Assembly: GCA_022072255.1 (NCBI GenBank)
Contig: JAJVHZ010000072.1
Location: 2,967-48,167, forward strand
Reading direction: 5' to 3'
Source: Gammaproteobacteria bacterium
GTDB taxonomy: Bacteria > Pseudomonadota > Gammaproteobacteria > JAJPIJ01
Length of the DNA stretch: 45,201 nt
The notes beneath the pieces were generated by a model. That model did no database searches, was not told the origin of the DNA, and saw only the letters and a program-made list of their open reading frames with translations. Positions 18,285 to 26,287 of the stretch are shown here, in pieces (the stretch's first letter is position 1; each line of letters starts with the position of its first letter). Made by a program: the position numbers and the translations under genes.

Positions 18285-18573
18285 CATCCCGGCGCAGGTC
18301 ATCGTCAAGCGCGGCCGCGAGGCCGCGAAGGTCGCGCTGTCGCCGCGCTTCCAGGTCGCCATCGATCGCGCCGCCATGCGCGCCGGCAAGGGCAGCTCGG
18401 ATGAGTACCTGGCCGACTGGAAGCGCACCGCGCGCGAGTGCGGCGATGACATCGAGAGCGAGGCCGCCGGCGAGGCGGCGCGACTGGAGGCCGTCTACAC
18501 CGACGCGGATCTCGAACGGCTGATCAGGAATCACGGCCTCGGCGAGTCCGCCGTCGCGGCCAGCGTGCACTGA
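18253..18573 (+). CDS. small protein of the 'virulence factor' family (PF13769-like)
   Basis: A 106-residue protein beginning MAKLIVVSWRDIPAQVIVKR and continuing RGREAAKVALSPRFQVAIDR. This is the pattern of a family named 'virulence factor' in databases for historical reasons. DEYLADWKRTA is a further conserved segment. No catalytic motif is obvious. It overlaps the DUF1638 gene by 32 bases and sits six bases before the MTHFR C-terminal-domain gene, so it is embedded in the corrinoid operon. A role in methyl transfer or assembly is more likely here than virulence. Confidence 0.8.
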   Translation: MAKLIVVSWRDIPAQVIVKRGREAAKVALSPRFQVAIDRAAMRAGKGSSDEYLADWKRTARECGDDIESEAAGEAARLEAVYTDADLERLIRNHGLGESAVAASVH

Positions 18574-18578
18574 TCGCC

Positions 18579-19037
18579 ATGTACTGCGTACGCGTGTGGT
18601 CGGTCAGGCATTCCCGGGGACTGGAGCTCTTCTACAACGCCTTCGAGCGCGTGCTCGTCTGGCTGCACCCGCTGTGGAAGCGGATCGGCTATGAGCGCCT
18701 GCAGCGGCCGGTCGCCGCCGTCGAGCGCGCGGTCAAGGGGCTGCTGTTCGACTGCCGGATGTGCGGGCAGTGCGTGCTCAGCGCCACCGGCATGTCCTGC
18801 CCCATGAACTGCCCGAAGCAGCTGCGCAACGGGCCCTGCGGCGGCGTACGCAGCAACGGCAACTGCGAGGTGCGCGCCGAGATGAAGTGCGTGTGGGTGC
18901 AGGCCTACGAGGGCGCGCGGCGGATGCGCGACGGTTACGAGAAGATCCGCATCGTGCAGATGCCGGTGGATCGGCGGCTCGAGGGCAGCTCCTCGTGGCT
19001 GCGCGTGGCGCGCGAGCAGGGCGAGAGGCGCGCATGA
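18579..19037 (+). CDS. methylenetetrahydrofolate reductase C-terminal-domain protein (MTHFR_C), Cys-rich
   Basis: A 152-residue protein. Its core has a dense cysteine pattern: C59 and C62 in CRMCGQC, C65, C74 and C78 in CPMNCP, C87 in NGPCGG, C96, C104. The LRNGPCGGVRSNGNCEV segment defines the MTHFR_C family (also called MetV in acetogens), which accompanies MTHFRs that work with Fe-S partners. Its stop overlaps the ATG of the MTHFR gene (ATGA at 19034-19037), implying a stoichiometric complex. I infer that it provides a zinc or Fe-S electron path allowing methyl-THF oxidation. Confidence 0.9.
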   Translation: MYCVRVWSVRHSRGLELFYNAFERVLVWLHPLWKRIGYERLQRPVAAVERAVKGLLFDCRMCGQCVLSATGMSCPMNCPKQLRNGPCGGVRSNGNCEVRAEMKCVWVQAYEGARRMRDGYEKIRIVQMPVDRRLEGSSSWLRVAREQGERRA

Positions 19038-20050
19038 TCTTCGACGACGAACCGGTACCCGGATATCCCCTGCCGATCCTGCCCGGCCATACCTCGCCGG
19101 GACGCTTCGAGCGCGTGCTGCGCGCCGGCGCCTTCGCCGTCACCACCGAGCTCGCGCCGCCTGATTCCGCCGATCCGGAGGAGGTGTTTCGCCGCGCGCG
19201 CATCTTCGACGGCTACGTCGACGCCATCAACGCCACCGACGGCAGCGGCGCGAACTGCCACATGTCCAGTGTGGCGGTCTGCGCGCTGCTCACGCGCATC
19301 GGCTACGCGCCGGTGATGCAGATCTCCTGCCGCGACAAGAACCGCATCGCCATCCAGGGCGACATCCTCGGCGCCGCCGCCATGGGCGTGTGCAACATCC
19401 TCTGCCTGACCGGCGACGACGTCGGCGCCGGCGATCACCCGCAGGCCAAGCCCGTGTTCGATCTCGACAGCATGTCGCTGCTCGCCATGGCGCGCATGAT
19501 GCGCGACGAGCATCACCTGCAGAGCGGCCGCCCGCTCACGCACTCGCCACGCGTGTTCCTCGGCGCCGCGGAGAATCCGTTCGCGCCGCCGCAGGACTGG
19601 CGCGCCGACCGCCTCGCGAAGAAGGTCGCCGCCGGCGCGCAATTCATCCAGACGCAGTGGTGCTACGACGTGCCGATGCTGCGCAACTTCCTGCGCGCGG
19701 CCGAGGACCGGGGGCTGCCGGAGAAGGCCTTCATCCTGGTCGGGGTCGGCCCGCTCGCCTCGGCGAAGAGCGCGGAGTGGATCCGCAGGCACGTTCCCGG
19801 CGTGCACATCCCCGATGCCGTCGTCGAGCGCCTTGCCGGCGCGCAGGATCAACGCGCCGAGGGCAAGCGCATCTGCATCGACATCATCCAGGAGCTGCGC
19901 GAGTTGAAGGGCGTGGCCGGCGTGCACGTCATGGCCTACCGCCAGGAGGAGGCGGTGGCCGAGATCATCGACAGGTCACGGGTCCTGAACGATCGCCTCC
20001 CGTGGCATCCCGACCGCGAACAATTGCTGAAAGAGAGACAGGCATCATGA
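19034..20050 (+). CDS. metF: methylenetetrahydrofolate reductase
   Basis: A 338-residue TIM-barrel flavoprotein of the MetF family. Recognisable segments are FAVTTELAPPDSADPEEVF, the catalytic-loop-like VDAINATDGSG, QISCRDKNRIAIQGDILGA, CNILCLTGDDV, and GAQFIQTQWCYDVPMLRNF. The ATG overlaps the preceding gene and the stop overlaps the next (ATGA both times). It lies between a corrinoid carrier and a methyl-THF methyltransferase. The likely direction here is oxidation of methyl-THF produced by demethylation to methylene-THF, rather than methionine supply. This is an inference from context. The gene is called metF by family only. Confidence 0.92.
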   Translation: MIFDDEPVPGYPLPILPGHTSPGRFERVLRAGAFAVTTELAPPDSADPEEVFRRARIFDGYVDAINATDGSGANCHMSSVAVCALLTRIGYAPVMQISCRDKNRIAIQGDILGAAAMGVCNILCLTGDDVGAGDHPQAKPVFDLDSMSLLAMARMMRDEHHLQSGRPLTHSPRVFLGAAENPFAPPQDWRADRLAKKVAAGAQFIQTQWCYDVPMLRNFLRAAEDRGLPEKAFILVGVGPLASAKSAEWIRRHVPGVHIPDAVVERLAGAQDQRAEGKRICIDIIQELRELKGVAGVHVMAYRQEEAVAEIIDRSRVLNDRLPWHPDREQLLKERQAS

Positions 20051-20955
20051 CCGACACCGTCATCAGTTCCGCCACCCGGGAGGTGGTCATCGGCTTCGAG
20101 CGGCCGTTCGTGATCATCGGCGAGCGCATCAACCCGACCGGCCGCAGGATCCTCGCCGAGGAGATGGCGGCGGGCAACTTCTCGCGCGTGGAGTCCGACG
20201 CGATCGCGCAGGTGCAGGCCGGCGCGCACATGCTGGACGTCAATGCGGGCATTCCGCTGGCCGATGAGCCGGCCATCCTCGCCAGGACCGTGCAGCTGGT
20301 GCAGTCGATCACCGATCTGCCGCTGTCGATCGACTCCTCCATCGTCGCGGCGCTGGAGGCGGGTTTGAGCGTGTACAAGGGCAAGGCGCTGGTGAACTCC
20401 GTGACCGGCGAGGAGGATCGCCTGGAGTCCGTGCTGCCGCTGGTGAAGAAGTACGGCGCCGCGGTGGTCGCGATCTCCAACGACGAGACCGGCATCTCGC
20501 ATGACCCCAACGAGCGCTTCGAGGTCGCGAAAAAGATCGTCCACCGCGCGCTGGATCATGGCATCCCGGCGAGCGACGTGGTGGTCGATCCGCTGGTCAT
20601 GCCGATCGGGGCGATCAACCAGGCCGGCGTACAGGTGATGGCGCTGGTGCACCGGCTGAAGACGGAGCTGAAGGTGAACACCACCTGCGGCGCGTCGAAC
20701 GTGAGCTTCGGCCTGCCGGAGCGCAACGGCATCAACGCCGCGTTCCTCACCATGGCGATCGGCGCCGGCCTGACCTCGGCGATCACCAACCCCTGCCATG
20801 AAGAGGTCATGAAGGCGGTGATGGGCGCGGACGTGATGATGGGCCACGACCCGGACTGCGCGCGCTGGATCCGCCGCTTCCGCCAGGTCCCGGCCGCGGG
20901 CGCCGAGGGCGAGGCCGCGCGCGGCCGCCGGGAGAGCCGCCGCCGCCGCGGGTAG
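20047..20955 (+). CDS. methyltetrahydrofolate:corrinoid methyltransferase (pterin-binding, AcsE/MtgA type)
   Basis: A 302-residue pterin-binding TIM barrel. FVIIGERINPTGRRILAEEM, HMLDVNAGIPLADEPAILAR, LPLSIDSS, and NTTCGASNVSFGLPERNGIN match the methyl-THF:corrinoid methyltransferase family related to MetH and dihydropteroate synthase. It would exchange a methyl group between the corrinoid protein (16912) and THF. The last 20 residues are a disordered-looking Glu/Arg tail ending ARGRRESRRRRG, closely similar to the tail of the activator encoded next (21245). The start overlaps the metF stop. A 289-base gap with a palindromic repeat follows. Confidence 0.92.
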   Translation: MTDTVISSATREVVIGFERPFVIIGERINPTGRRILAEEMAAGNFSRVESDAIAQVQAGAHMLDVNAGIPLADEPAILARTVQLVQSITDLPLSIDSSIVAALEAGLSVYKGKALVNSVTGEEDRLESVLPLVKKYGAAVVAISNDETGISHDPNERFEVAKKIVHRALDHGIPASDVVVDPLVMPIGAINQAGVQVMALVHRLKTELKVNTTCGASNVSFGLPERNGINAAFLTMAIGAGLTSAITNPCHEEVMKAVMGADVMMGHDPDCARWIRRFRQVPAAGAEGEAARGRRESRRRRG

Positions 20956-21032
20956 CCGGAGTCCTAATCCAATCTCACGCCATTCGTGCATGGTCTTCGG
21001 GAGAGATCTGCGGACTCAAAGGGCGGTTGGCG

Positions 21033-21114
21033 GTGCGGGCGGGCGGGACCGTCTGCCGCAGGGATGCGGCAGTCGAGCGTACAGGGATGTATTCACCGCG
21101 TGTCCCGCCCGCAC
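21033..21114. repeat. palindromic intergenic repeat between methyltransferase and activator genes
   Basis: GTGCGGGCGGG(CGG)GAC at 21033-21049 pairs with GTCCCGCCCGCAC at 21102-21114. Inside, CTGCCGCA-GGGA-TGCGGCAG (21053-21072) is a perfect hairpin. The right part, containing CAGGGATGTATTCACCGCGTG and the closing GTCCCGCC, looks to me like an interspersed repeat family seen in many gammaproteobacterial genomes. The rest of 20956-21244 shows no supported gene; GGAG at 21233 serves the gene at 21245. Confidence 0.65.
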
Positions 21115-21244
21115 GCATCGCCAGCCGCCGCGCACGAGCAGGGCCGGCGTGAGCTTCGCGGCGGTTTGAGGTTGAAGGCTAATGAGAGTTGTAGAGCGAG
21201 GTCGGGTGCGCACGCTCTGCGCCAAATGAGTTGGAGTCATCGTC

Positions 21245-23260
21245 ATGGCCAATGACGCACTGATCGTGTTCACGCCCTCCGGCCGGCGCGGCCGCTTCCC
21301 GCTCGGCACGCCGGTGCTGCAGGCGGCGCGCTCGCTGGGCGTGGACATCGACTCGGTCTGCGGCGGCCGCGGCCTGTGCGGCCGCTGTCAGGTGCAACTG
21401 AGCGAGGGCGAGTTCGCGAAACACGGCGTCACCTCGCGCGCGGCGAACCTGAGCGGATTCTGCGAGACCGAGGAGCGCTATGCCCAGAAGCGCGGCCTGG
21501 CCGCCGGCCGGCGGCTGAGTTGCTCGACGAGGCTGCTCGGGGATGTCGTCATCGACGTGCCGGCGGAGAGCCAGGTGCACCGGCAGGTCGTGCGCAAGGC
21601 TGCCGAGGCGCACGACATCGCGATCAATCCCACGGTCAAGCTGCACTACGTGGAGGTGCAGCCGCCGGACATGCACGACCCCTCCGGGGACCTGCGGCGG
21701 CTGGAGGCGGCACTCGAGTTCGAGTGGCGGCTAGGCAGCCTCGCCTGCGACGTGCGCGTGCTGCAGCACCTGCAGCAGGCCCTGCGCAAGAGCGAGTGGA
21801 AGGTCACCGTCGCGGTGCACGAGGGCAACAAGATCATCGCCGTGTGGCCCGGCTTCAGAGAGCGCGCCTACGGCCTTGCAGTGGACGTCGGCTCCACGAC
21901 GATCGCCGCACACCTCTGCGATCTCGCGAGCGGCGAGGTGGTCGCTTCCGCCGGCGTCATGAATCCGCAGATCCGCTTCGGCGAGGATCTGATGAGCCGC
22001 GTCTCCTACATCATGATGAACCCGGGAGGCGAGCGCGAGCTCGTCGACGCGGTGCGCGGGGCGCTGAACGCGCTCGCCGAGGACGTGGCGAAGCAGGCCG
22101 GCATCGAAGTCGCCGACATCCTCGAGGCGACCTTCGTCGGCAATCCGGTCATGCACCACCTGCTGCTCGGGATCAACCCGGTCGAGCTCGGCGGCGCGCC
22201 GTTCGCGCTCGCAAGCGACCAGGCGATCATGCTGTGGGCGACGGAGATCGAACTGTGGATTCATCCGAATGCGCGCATCTACGTGCTGCCGTGCATCGCC
22301 GGCCACGTCGGCGCCGACACTGCCGGCGTCGTGCTCGCCGAGCGTCCGGATCTGGCCGACGAGGTGACGCTGCTGGTCGACGTCGGCACCAACGCCGAGA
22401 TCGTGCTCGGCAACCGGCAGCGGCTGCTCGCCTGCTCCAGCCCCACCGGCCCGGCCTTCGAGGGCGCCCAGGTGAGCGGCGGCCAGCGCGCCGCGCCAGG
22501 CGCGATCGAGCGCGTGCGCATCGACCGGGAGACGCTGGAGCCGCGCTTCAAGGTCATCGGCTGCGATCTGTGGTCCGACGACCCGGAGTTCGCCGCCAGG
22601 TCGAAATCTGTGGGCGTGACCGGGATCTGCGGCTCGGGCATCATCGAGGTCATCGCCGAGCTCCACCTCGCCGGCATCATCAACCAGGACGGCGTCATCG
22701 ACGGGCGCCTGGCGGCCCGCAATCCGCGCATCCACGCCGATGGCCGCACCCATGCCTACACGCTGTACGAGGGCCAGATGCCCATCCGCGTGACGCAGAA
22801 CGACGTGCGCGCCATCCAGCTCGCCAAGGCCGCGCTGCAGGCCGGCATCCGCCTGCTGATGGAGCACATGGGCGTGGATCGGGTCGGCCGCATCCGCCTG
22901 GCCGGCGCCTTCGGCAGTCACATCGACGTGAAGTACGCGATGGTGCTGGGCATGATCCCGGACTGCGATCTCGCGAAGGTCAGCTCGGCGGGCAACGCCG
23001 CCGGCACCGGCGCGCGGGTGGCGCTGCTCGATCACAGCGCGCGCGCCACCATCGAGGACATCGTGCGGCGGGTGGAGAAGATCGAGACCGCCATCGACCC
23101 GCGCTTCCAGCAGCACTTCGTCGAGGCCATGGCCATCCCGCACAAGACCGCGGAGTACCCCAACCTGCGCCGCGTGGTCGAGCTGCCCGAGCCGCGCGCC
23201 GCAGCGCAGCCGCAGGGCGAGACCGCGCGCGGCCGCCGTCCCTCGCGCCGCCGCGCCTGA
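21245..23260 (+). CDS. reductive activator of corrinoid proteins: 2Fe-2S ferredoxin plus ASKHA ATPase domain (RamA/DUF4445-like)
   Basis: A 671-residue protein. The N-terminal about 95 residues are a plant-type ferredoxin domain (C39, C45 and C48 in CGGRGLCGRC, with a fourth Cys in LSCSTRL). The remainder is an actin-like ATPase module (YGLAVDVGSTTIAAHLCDLA; TLLVDVGTNAEIVLGN; SSPTGPAFEGAQ; GICGSGIIEVIAELHLAG; RIRLAGAFGSHIDVKYA). Such proteins use ATP to drive reduction of inactive Co(II) corrinoid back to Co(I). It ends in an Arg tail (GETARGRRPSRRRA) like that of the methyltransferase upstream. It completes the corrinoid set and is convergent with the MttB-type gene. Confidence 0.93.
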   Translation: MANDALIVFTPSGRRGRFPLGTPVLQAARSLGVDIDSVCGGRGLCGRCQVQLSEGEFAKHGVTSRAANLSGFCETEERYAQKRGLAAGRRLSCSTRLLGDVVIDVPAESQVHRQVVRKAAEAHDIAINPTVKLHYVEVQPPDMHDPSGDLRRLEAALEFEWRLGSLACDVRVLQHLQQALRKSEWKVTVAVHEGNKIIAVWPGFRERAYGLAVDVGSTTIAAHLCDLASGEVVASAGVMNPQIRFGEDLMSRVSYIMMNPGGERELVDAVRGALNALAEDVAKQAGIEVADILEATFVGNPVMHHLLLGINPVELGGAPFALASDQAIMLWATEIELWIHPNARIYVLPCIAGHVGADTAGVVLAERPDLADEVTLLVDVGTNAEIVLGNRQRLLACSSPTGPAFEGAQVSGGQRAAPGAIERVRIDRETLEPRFKVIGCDLWSDDPEFAARSKSVGVTGICGSGIIEVIAELHLAGIINQDGVIDGRLAARNPRIHADGRTHAYTLYEGQMPIRVTQNDVRAIQLAKAALQAGIRLLMEHMGVDRVGRIRLAGAFGSHIDVKYAMVLGMIPDCDLAKVSSAGNAAGTGARVALLDHSARATIEDIVRRVEKIETAIDPRFQQHFVEAMAIPHKTAEYPNLRRVVELPEPRAAAQPQGETARGRRPSRRRA

Positions 23261-23280
23261 CCATCCCCTGCGCCGCGGAC

Positions 23281-23306
23281 AAAAAAACCGCCGTCGAAAC
23301 GGCGGT
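23281..23306 (-). terminator. Rho-independent terminator of the MttB-type gene
   Basis: On the minus strand an 8-bp perfect stem ACCGCCGT/ACGGCGGT with a four-base loop (23299-23306 with 23287-23294) is followed by seven T residues (23287-23281). It lies 52 bases past the stop of the gene ending at 23358. On the plus strand the hairpin lacks a T-run, so it serves the activator gene less well. Confidence 0.8.
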
Positions 23307-23357
23307 ATTCCTGGGGGAGGAACAACAGAGCTTTCGAAGCGGCGGCGCCGCCGGCGA

Positions 23358-24923
23358 TCAGACGTTGGAGTCCGGGAACGAGCTCTTGCGGCGATTGATA
23401 TAGTCGAGCAGCGCCTCGTCGATCGCGGGGTCGAGCGGCGGCGCCTCGTACTCGGCCAGCATCTTCTTCCATTGCGCGTTGGCGCGCTGCGCCATGTCCC
23501 TGGCCCCTTCCGCCTCCCACTGCTCGTAGCTGTTGTTGTCGGCGAGCGGCGAGCGGTAGAAGGCGCTCTCGAAATTCATCTGCGTGTGCGTGCAGCCGAG
23601 GAAGTGCTTGCCGGGACCGACCTCGCGCAGCGCGTCCAGCGCCTGGCCGTTCTCGGAGAGATCCACGCCCTGCAGCATGGTGTGCATCATGCCGGCCTGG
23701 TCGCAGTCCATCACGAACTTCTCGTAGCCCATCGACAGGCCGCCTTCCAGCCAGCCGGCGGTGTGCAGGACGAAATTCACGCCGGCAAGACAGGTCGGCA
23801 GCAGCGTCTGCGCCGCCTCGTAGGCGGCCTGCGCGTCGGCGACCTTGGAGGCGCACAGCCCGCCGCCGGAGCGGAACGGCACGCCCAGCCGCCGGGCGAG
23901 GCTCGCCATGGTGTAGAGCACCAGCGCCGGTTCCGGCGTGCCGAAGGTCGGCGCGCCCGACTGCATGGAGATCGAGGAGGCGAAGCTGCCGAGGATGCAG
24001 GGGCAGCCTGGACTGATGATCTGCACCAGCGCCAGGCCCGCCAGCGCCTCGGCCAGCGTCTGCGCGCAGGTGCCTGCCACCGTCACCGGCGCCATGGCGC
24101 CGGCGAGGATGAAGGGCGTGACCAGCACGCCCTGGTTGTTGCGCGCGTAGACCTTCAGCGCGCCGAGCATCGTTGCGTCGTAGGTCAGCGGCGAGTTGAC
24201 GTTGATGAGACTGACGGTCACCGCGCGCGGCCGGCCGGTCTCCTCGTCGATCCACCGGTCGCCGAAGAGGATCTTCGCCATCTCCACCGTGTCCTCGGCG
24301 CGCGAGGGATGGGTCACGGAGCCCATGAAGGGTTTGTCGCTCAACTTCATGTGGCTGTACACCATGTCGAAGTGGCGCTTGTTGACGGGCAGATCGACCG
24401 GCTCGCAGATGGTGCCGCCGGAGTGGTGCAGCCACGGCGTGGAATACGCGAGCTTCACGAAGTTGCGGAAGTCCGCGATGGTGCCGTAGCGGCGGCCGTT
24501 GTCGAGATCGCGCACGAAGGGCGAGCCGTAGGCCGGCGCGAACACCGTGTTCCCGCCGCCGATCTGCACGCTGCGCGCCGGATTGCGGGCGTGCTGCGTG
24601 AACTCCCGCGGCGCGCTCGCCCGGATGACGGACCGCGGCATGCCGCGCGGGAAGCGCACGCGCGTACCCTGCACGTCGGCACCGGCCTTGCGCCAGATCT
24701 CCAAGACCTCGTCGTCCTCGCGGAACTCCAGCCCGATCTCCTCCAGGATGGTGTCGGCGTTGCGCTCGATGAGGGCCAGGCCTTCCTCGTCCAGCACCTC
24801 GTAGCAGGGGATCCGGCGGGTAATGTAGGGCACGGAAGCGGTGGCCCGCGCCTGGCGGGCGGCGCGCTTGGCCTCTCGTCCGCCGCCGCGGCGCGAGCGT
24901 GTGGCCTCTTGGGTATCGGTCAT
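23358..24923 (-). CDS. MttB-superfamily methylamine/betaine:corrinoid methyltransferase, non-pyrrolysine
   Basis: A 521-residue full-length protein of the trimethylamine methyltransferase (MttB) family. There is no in-frame amber codon, so it belongs to the Pyl-lacking branch that includes glycine betaine methyltransferase MtgB. Typical segments are CYEVLDEEGLALIERNADTI, WLHHSGGTICEP, GSVTHPSRAEDTVEMAK, LVTPFILAGAMAPVTVAG, GSFASSISMQSGAPTFGTPE and LHTAGWLEGGLSMGYEKFVM. The N-terminal 30 residues are Arg-rich (RSRRGGGREAKRAARQAR). It would transfer a methyl group from a quaternary or tertiary amine to the corrinoid protein at 16912. Glycine betaine is the best guess given bet, dgc and sox genes nearby. 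It is divergent from a GbdR-like regulator. Confidence 0.93.
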   Translation of the reverse strand: MTDTQEATRSRRGGGREAKRAARQARATASVPYITRRIPCYEVLDEEGLALIERNADTILEEIGLEFREDDEVLEIWRKAGADVQGTRVRFPRGMPRSVIRASAPREFTQHARNPARSVQIGGGNTVFAPAYGSPFVRDLDNGRRYGTIADFRNFVKLAYSTPWLHHSGGTICEPVDLPVNKRHFDMVYSHMKLSDKPFMGSVTHPSRAEDTVEMAKILFGDRWIDEETGRPRAVTVSLINVNSPLTYDATMLGALKVYARNNQGVLVTPFILAGAMAPVTVAGTCAQTLAEALAGLALVQIISPGCPCILGSFASSISMQSGAPTFGTPEPALVLYTMASLARRLGVPFRSGGGLCASKVADAQAAYEAAQTLLPTCLAGVNFVLHTAGWLEGGLSMGYEKFVMDCDQAGMMHTMLQGVDLSENGQALDALREVGPGKHFLGCTHTQMNFESAFYRSPLADNNSYEQWEAEGARDMAQRANAQWKKMLAEYEAPPLDPAIDEALLDYINRRKSSFPDSNV

Positions 24924-25036
24924 GCGGGTCTCCGGTCGACGCTCTGGCAGGGGTATGGGCGCAGGTCCTCCCGGGGCGGGCGGCCTGCCGGTTTTCAGCC
25001 AGTATGGGTGGGGCCGCAGGGGCTGTCTGGCCATGG

Positions 25037-25052
25037 CGCGACCCGCACTTGT
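25037..25052 (-). promoter_or_regulatory. candidate GlxA/GbdR-type operator upstream of the MttB-type gene
   Basis: The minus strand reads ACAAGTGCGGGTCGCG, 15 of 16 identical to the site 120 bases upstream of dgcA. It faces the MttB-type gene at almost the same distance (113 bases). The forward-strand palindrome CCGCACTTGTGCGG overlaps it, and TGTGCGG recurs 15 bases further right (25051 and 25066). It lies in the 187-base divergent region shared with the regulator at 25111, which is the obvious candidate binder. Confidence 0.55.
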
Positions 25053-25110
25053 GCGGAAACGTCATGTGCGGCGGCGCGCCCGGTTGAGCGCCCCCCACGG
25101 GGATGTGAGA

Positions 25111-26142
25111 ATGGCTCGAAAACGGCGGCCGCCGCCGCCGCAATCCGCCGCCATAGCGATGACCAGCGCGATAGACAGACTTCCGGTCCGGGTCGGCTTC
25201 CTGACGCTGGCGGATTACTCGATGATCGCCTTCAGCAACGCGGTCGACCCGCTGCGGATGGCGAACCGCGAGAGCGGGCGGGAGCTTTACGCCTGGTCGG
25301 TCGTCAGCCTGGACGGCGAGCCGGTCCGCGCCAGCAACGGGCTCACGGTCTCCCCGACCATCGCGATCAGCGCCAGCCCGCCGCTCGACATGCTGTTCGT
25401 CTGCGGTGGCGTGAACGTCCAACAGGCGGTCGACGAGCGGGTCGTGAAGACGCTGCGACGGTTCGCCCGCCAGCGCGTCGCCCTCGGCGGACTGTGTACG
25501 GGCACCTACGCGCTCGCCCGCGCCGGCCTGCTCGAGGGCTATCGCTGCGCCATCCACTGGGAGAACATGGCGGCCATCCGCGAGGAGTTCCCGCGCACGA
25601 TCTTCTCGCCGGAGCTGTTCATCGTCGATCGCGATCGCTACACCTGCACCGGCGGCGTGGCGCCGCTCGATCTGATGCTCAACGTCATACGGACGCAGTT
25701 CGGCAACGACCTCGCCGCCGCCATCTCCGAGCAGTTCATCGTCGAGCGCATCCGCGACAGCCGCGATCGCCAGCACGTGCCGCTGCTGGCGCGTGTCGGA
25801 CGCGGCCACGACAAGCTGGTGCAGGCCGCCGTACTGATGGAGGCGAACACCGAGGAGCCGATGTCGCTGGACGAGCTGGCCAGGTGCGTCGGCCTCTCGC
25901 GCCGGCAACTCGAGCGGCTGTTCAAGAAATACCTGGACTGCGCGCCGACGCGCTATTATCTGGAGATCCGGCTGCGCCGGGCGCGCGAGCTGCTGCTGCA
26001 GACCGACATGTCCATCCTCGAGGTCACCACCGCCTGCGGCTTCCAGTCCTCACCGCATTTCAGCAAGTCCTACCGCGGCCTGTTCGGCCACCCGCCGAGC
26101 GCGGAGCGCGGCGGCGCGGCCGCGATGCGCCGGGCGCGCTGA
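25111..26142 (+). CDS. GlxA-family AraC-type transcriptional regulator (GbdR-like), divergent from the MttB-type gene
   Basis: A 343-residue protein from the ATG at 25111, with a DJ-1/PfpI-like sensor domain (VGFLTLADYSMIAFSNAVDP; DMLFVCGGVNVQQ; LGGLCTGTYALARAGLLEG; CAIHWENMAA). The C-terminal AraC HTH pair is LARCVGLSRRQLERLFKKYL and VTTACGFQSSPHFSKSYRGLF. It is strongly similar to the regulator at 378-1505 in both domains. Divergence from the methyltransferase gene, together with the operator shared with dgcA, makes it the best candidate for the master activator of betaine demethylation. Glycine betaine or dimethylglycine as ligand is inferred from GbdR. Confidence 0.92.
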   Translation: MARKRRPPPPQSAAIAMTSAIDRLPVRVGFLTLADYSMIAFSNAVDPLRMANRESGRELYAWSVVSLDGEPVRASNGLTVSPTIAISASPPLDMLFVCGGVNVQQAVDERVVKTLRRFARQRVALGGLCTGTYALARAGLLEGYRCAIHWENMAAIREEFPRTIFSPELFIVDRDRYTCTGGVAPLDLMLNVIRTQFGNDLAAAISEQFIVERIRDSRDRQHVPLLARVGRGHDKLVQAAVLMEANTEEPMSLDELARCVGLSRRQLERLFKKYLDCAPTRYYLEIRLRRARELLLQTDMSILEVTTACGFQSSPHFSKSYRGLFGHPPSAERGGAAAMRRAR

Positions 26143-26287
26143 GCGCGATGGCCATCTTCCCCGGCGCGTTCGCCACCCGCCCTGCCGGAACAGGCAGACG
26201 TTCCTCCTGGAGCCGCCGCAGCGTTGTGGGACCGCGGCGACGGAGCTCCGCCAGGCACCTGCCCGCCACGCGATCGTCCAGGTTTCC

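Noticed and set aside
23358-24923. Possible pyrrolysine codon in the MttB-type gene
   Set aside because: The reading frame is full length with no in-frame TAG, so this is a non-Pyl family member; no pyl genes are in the window.
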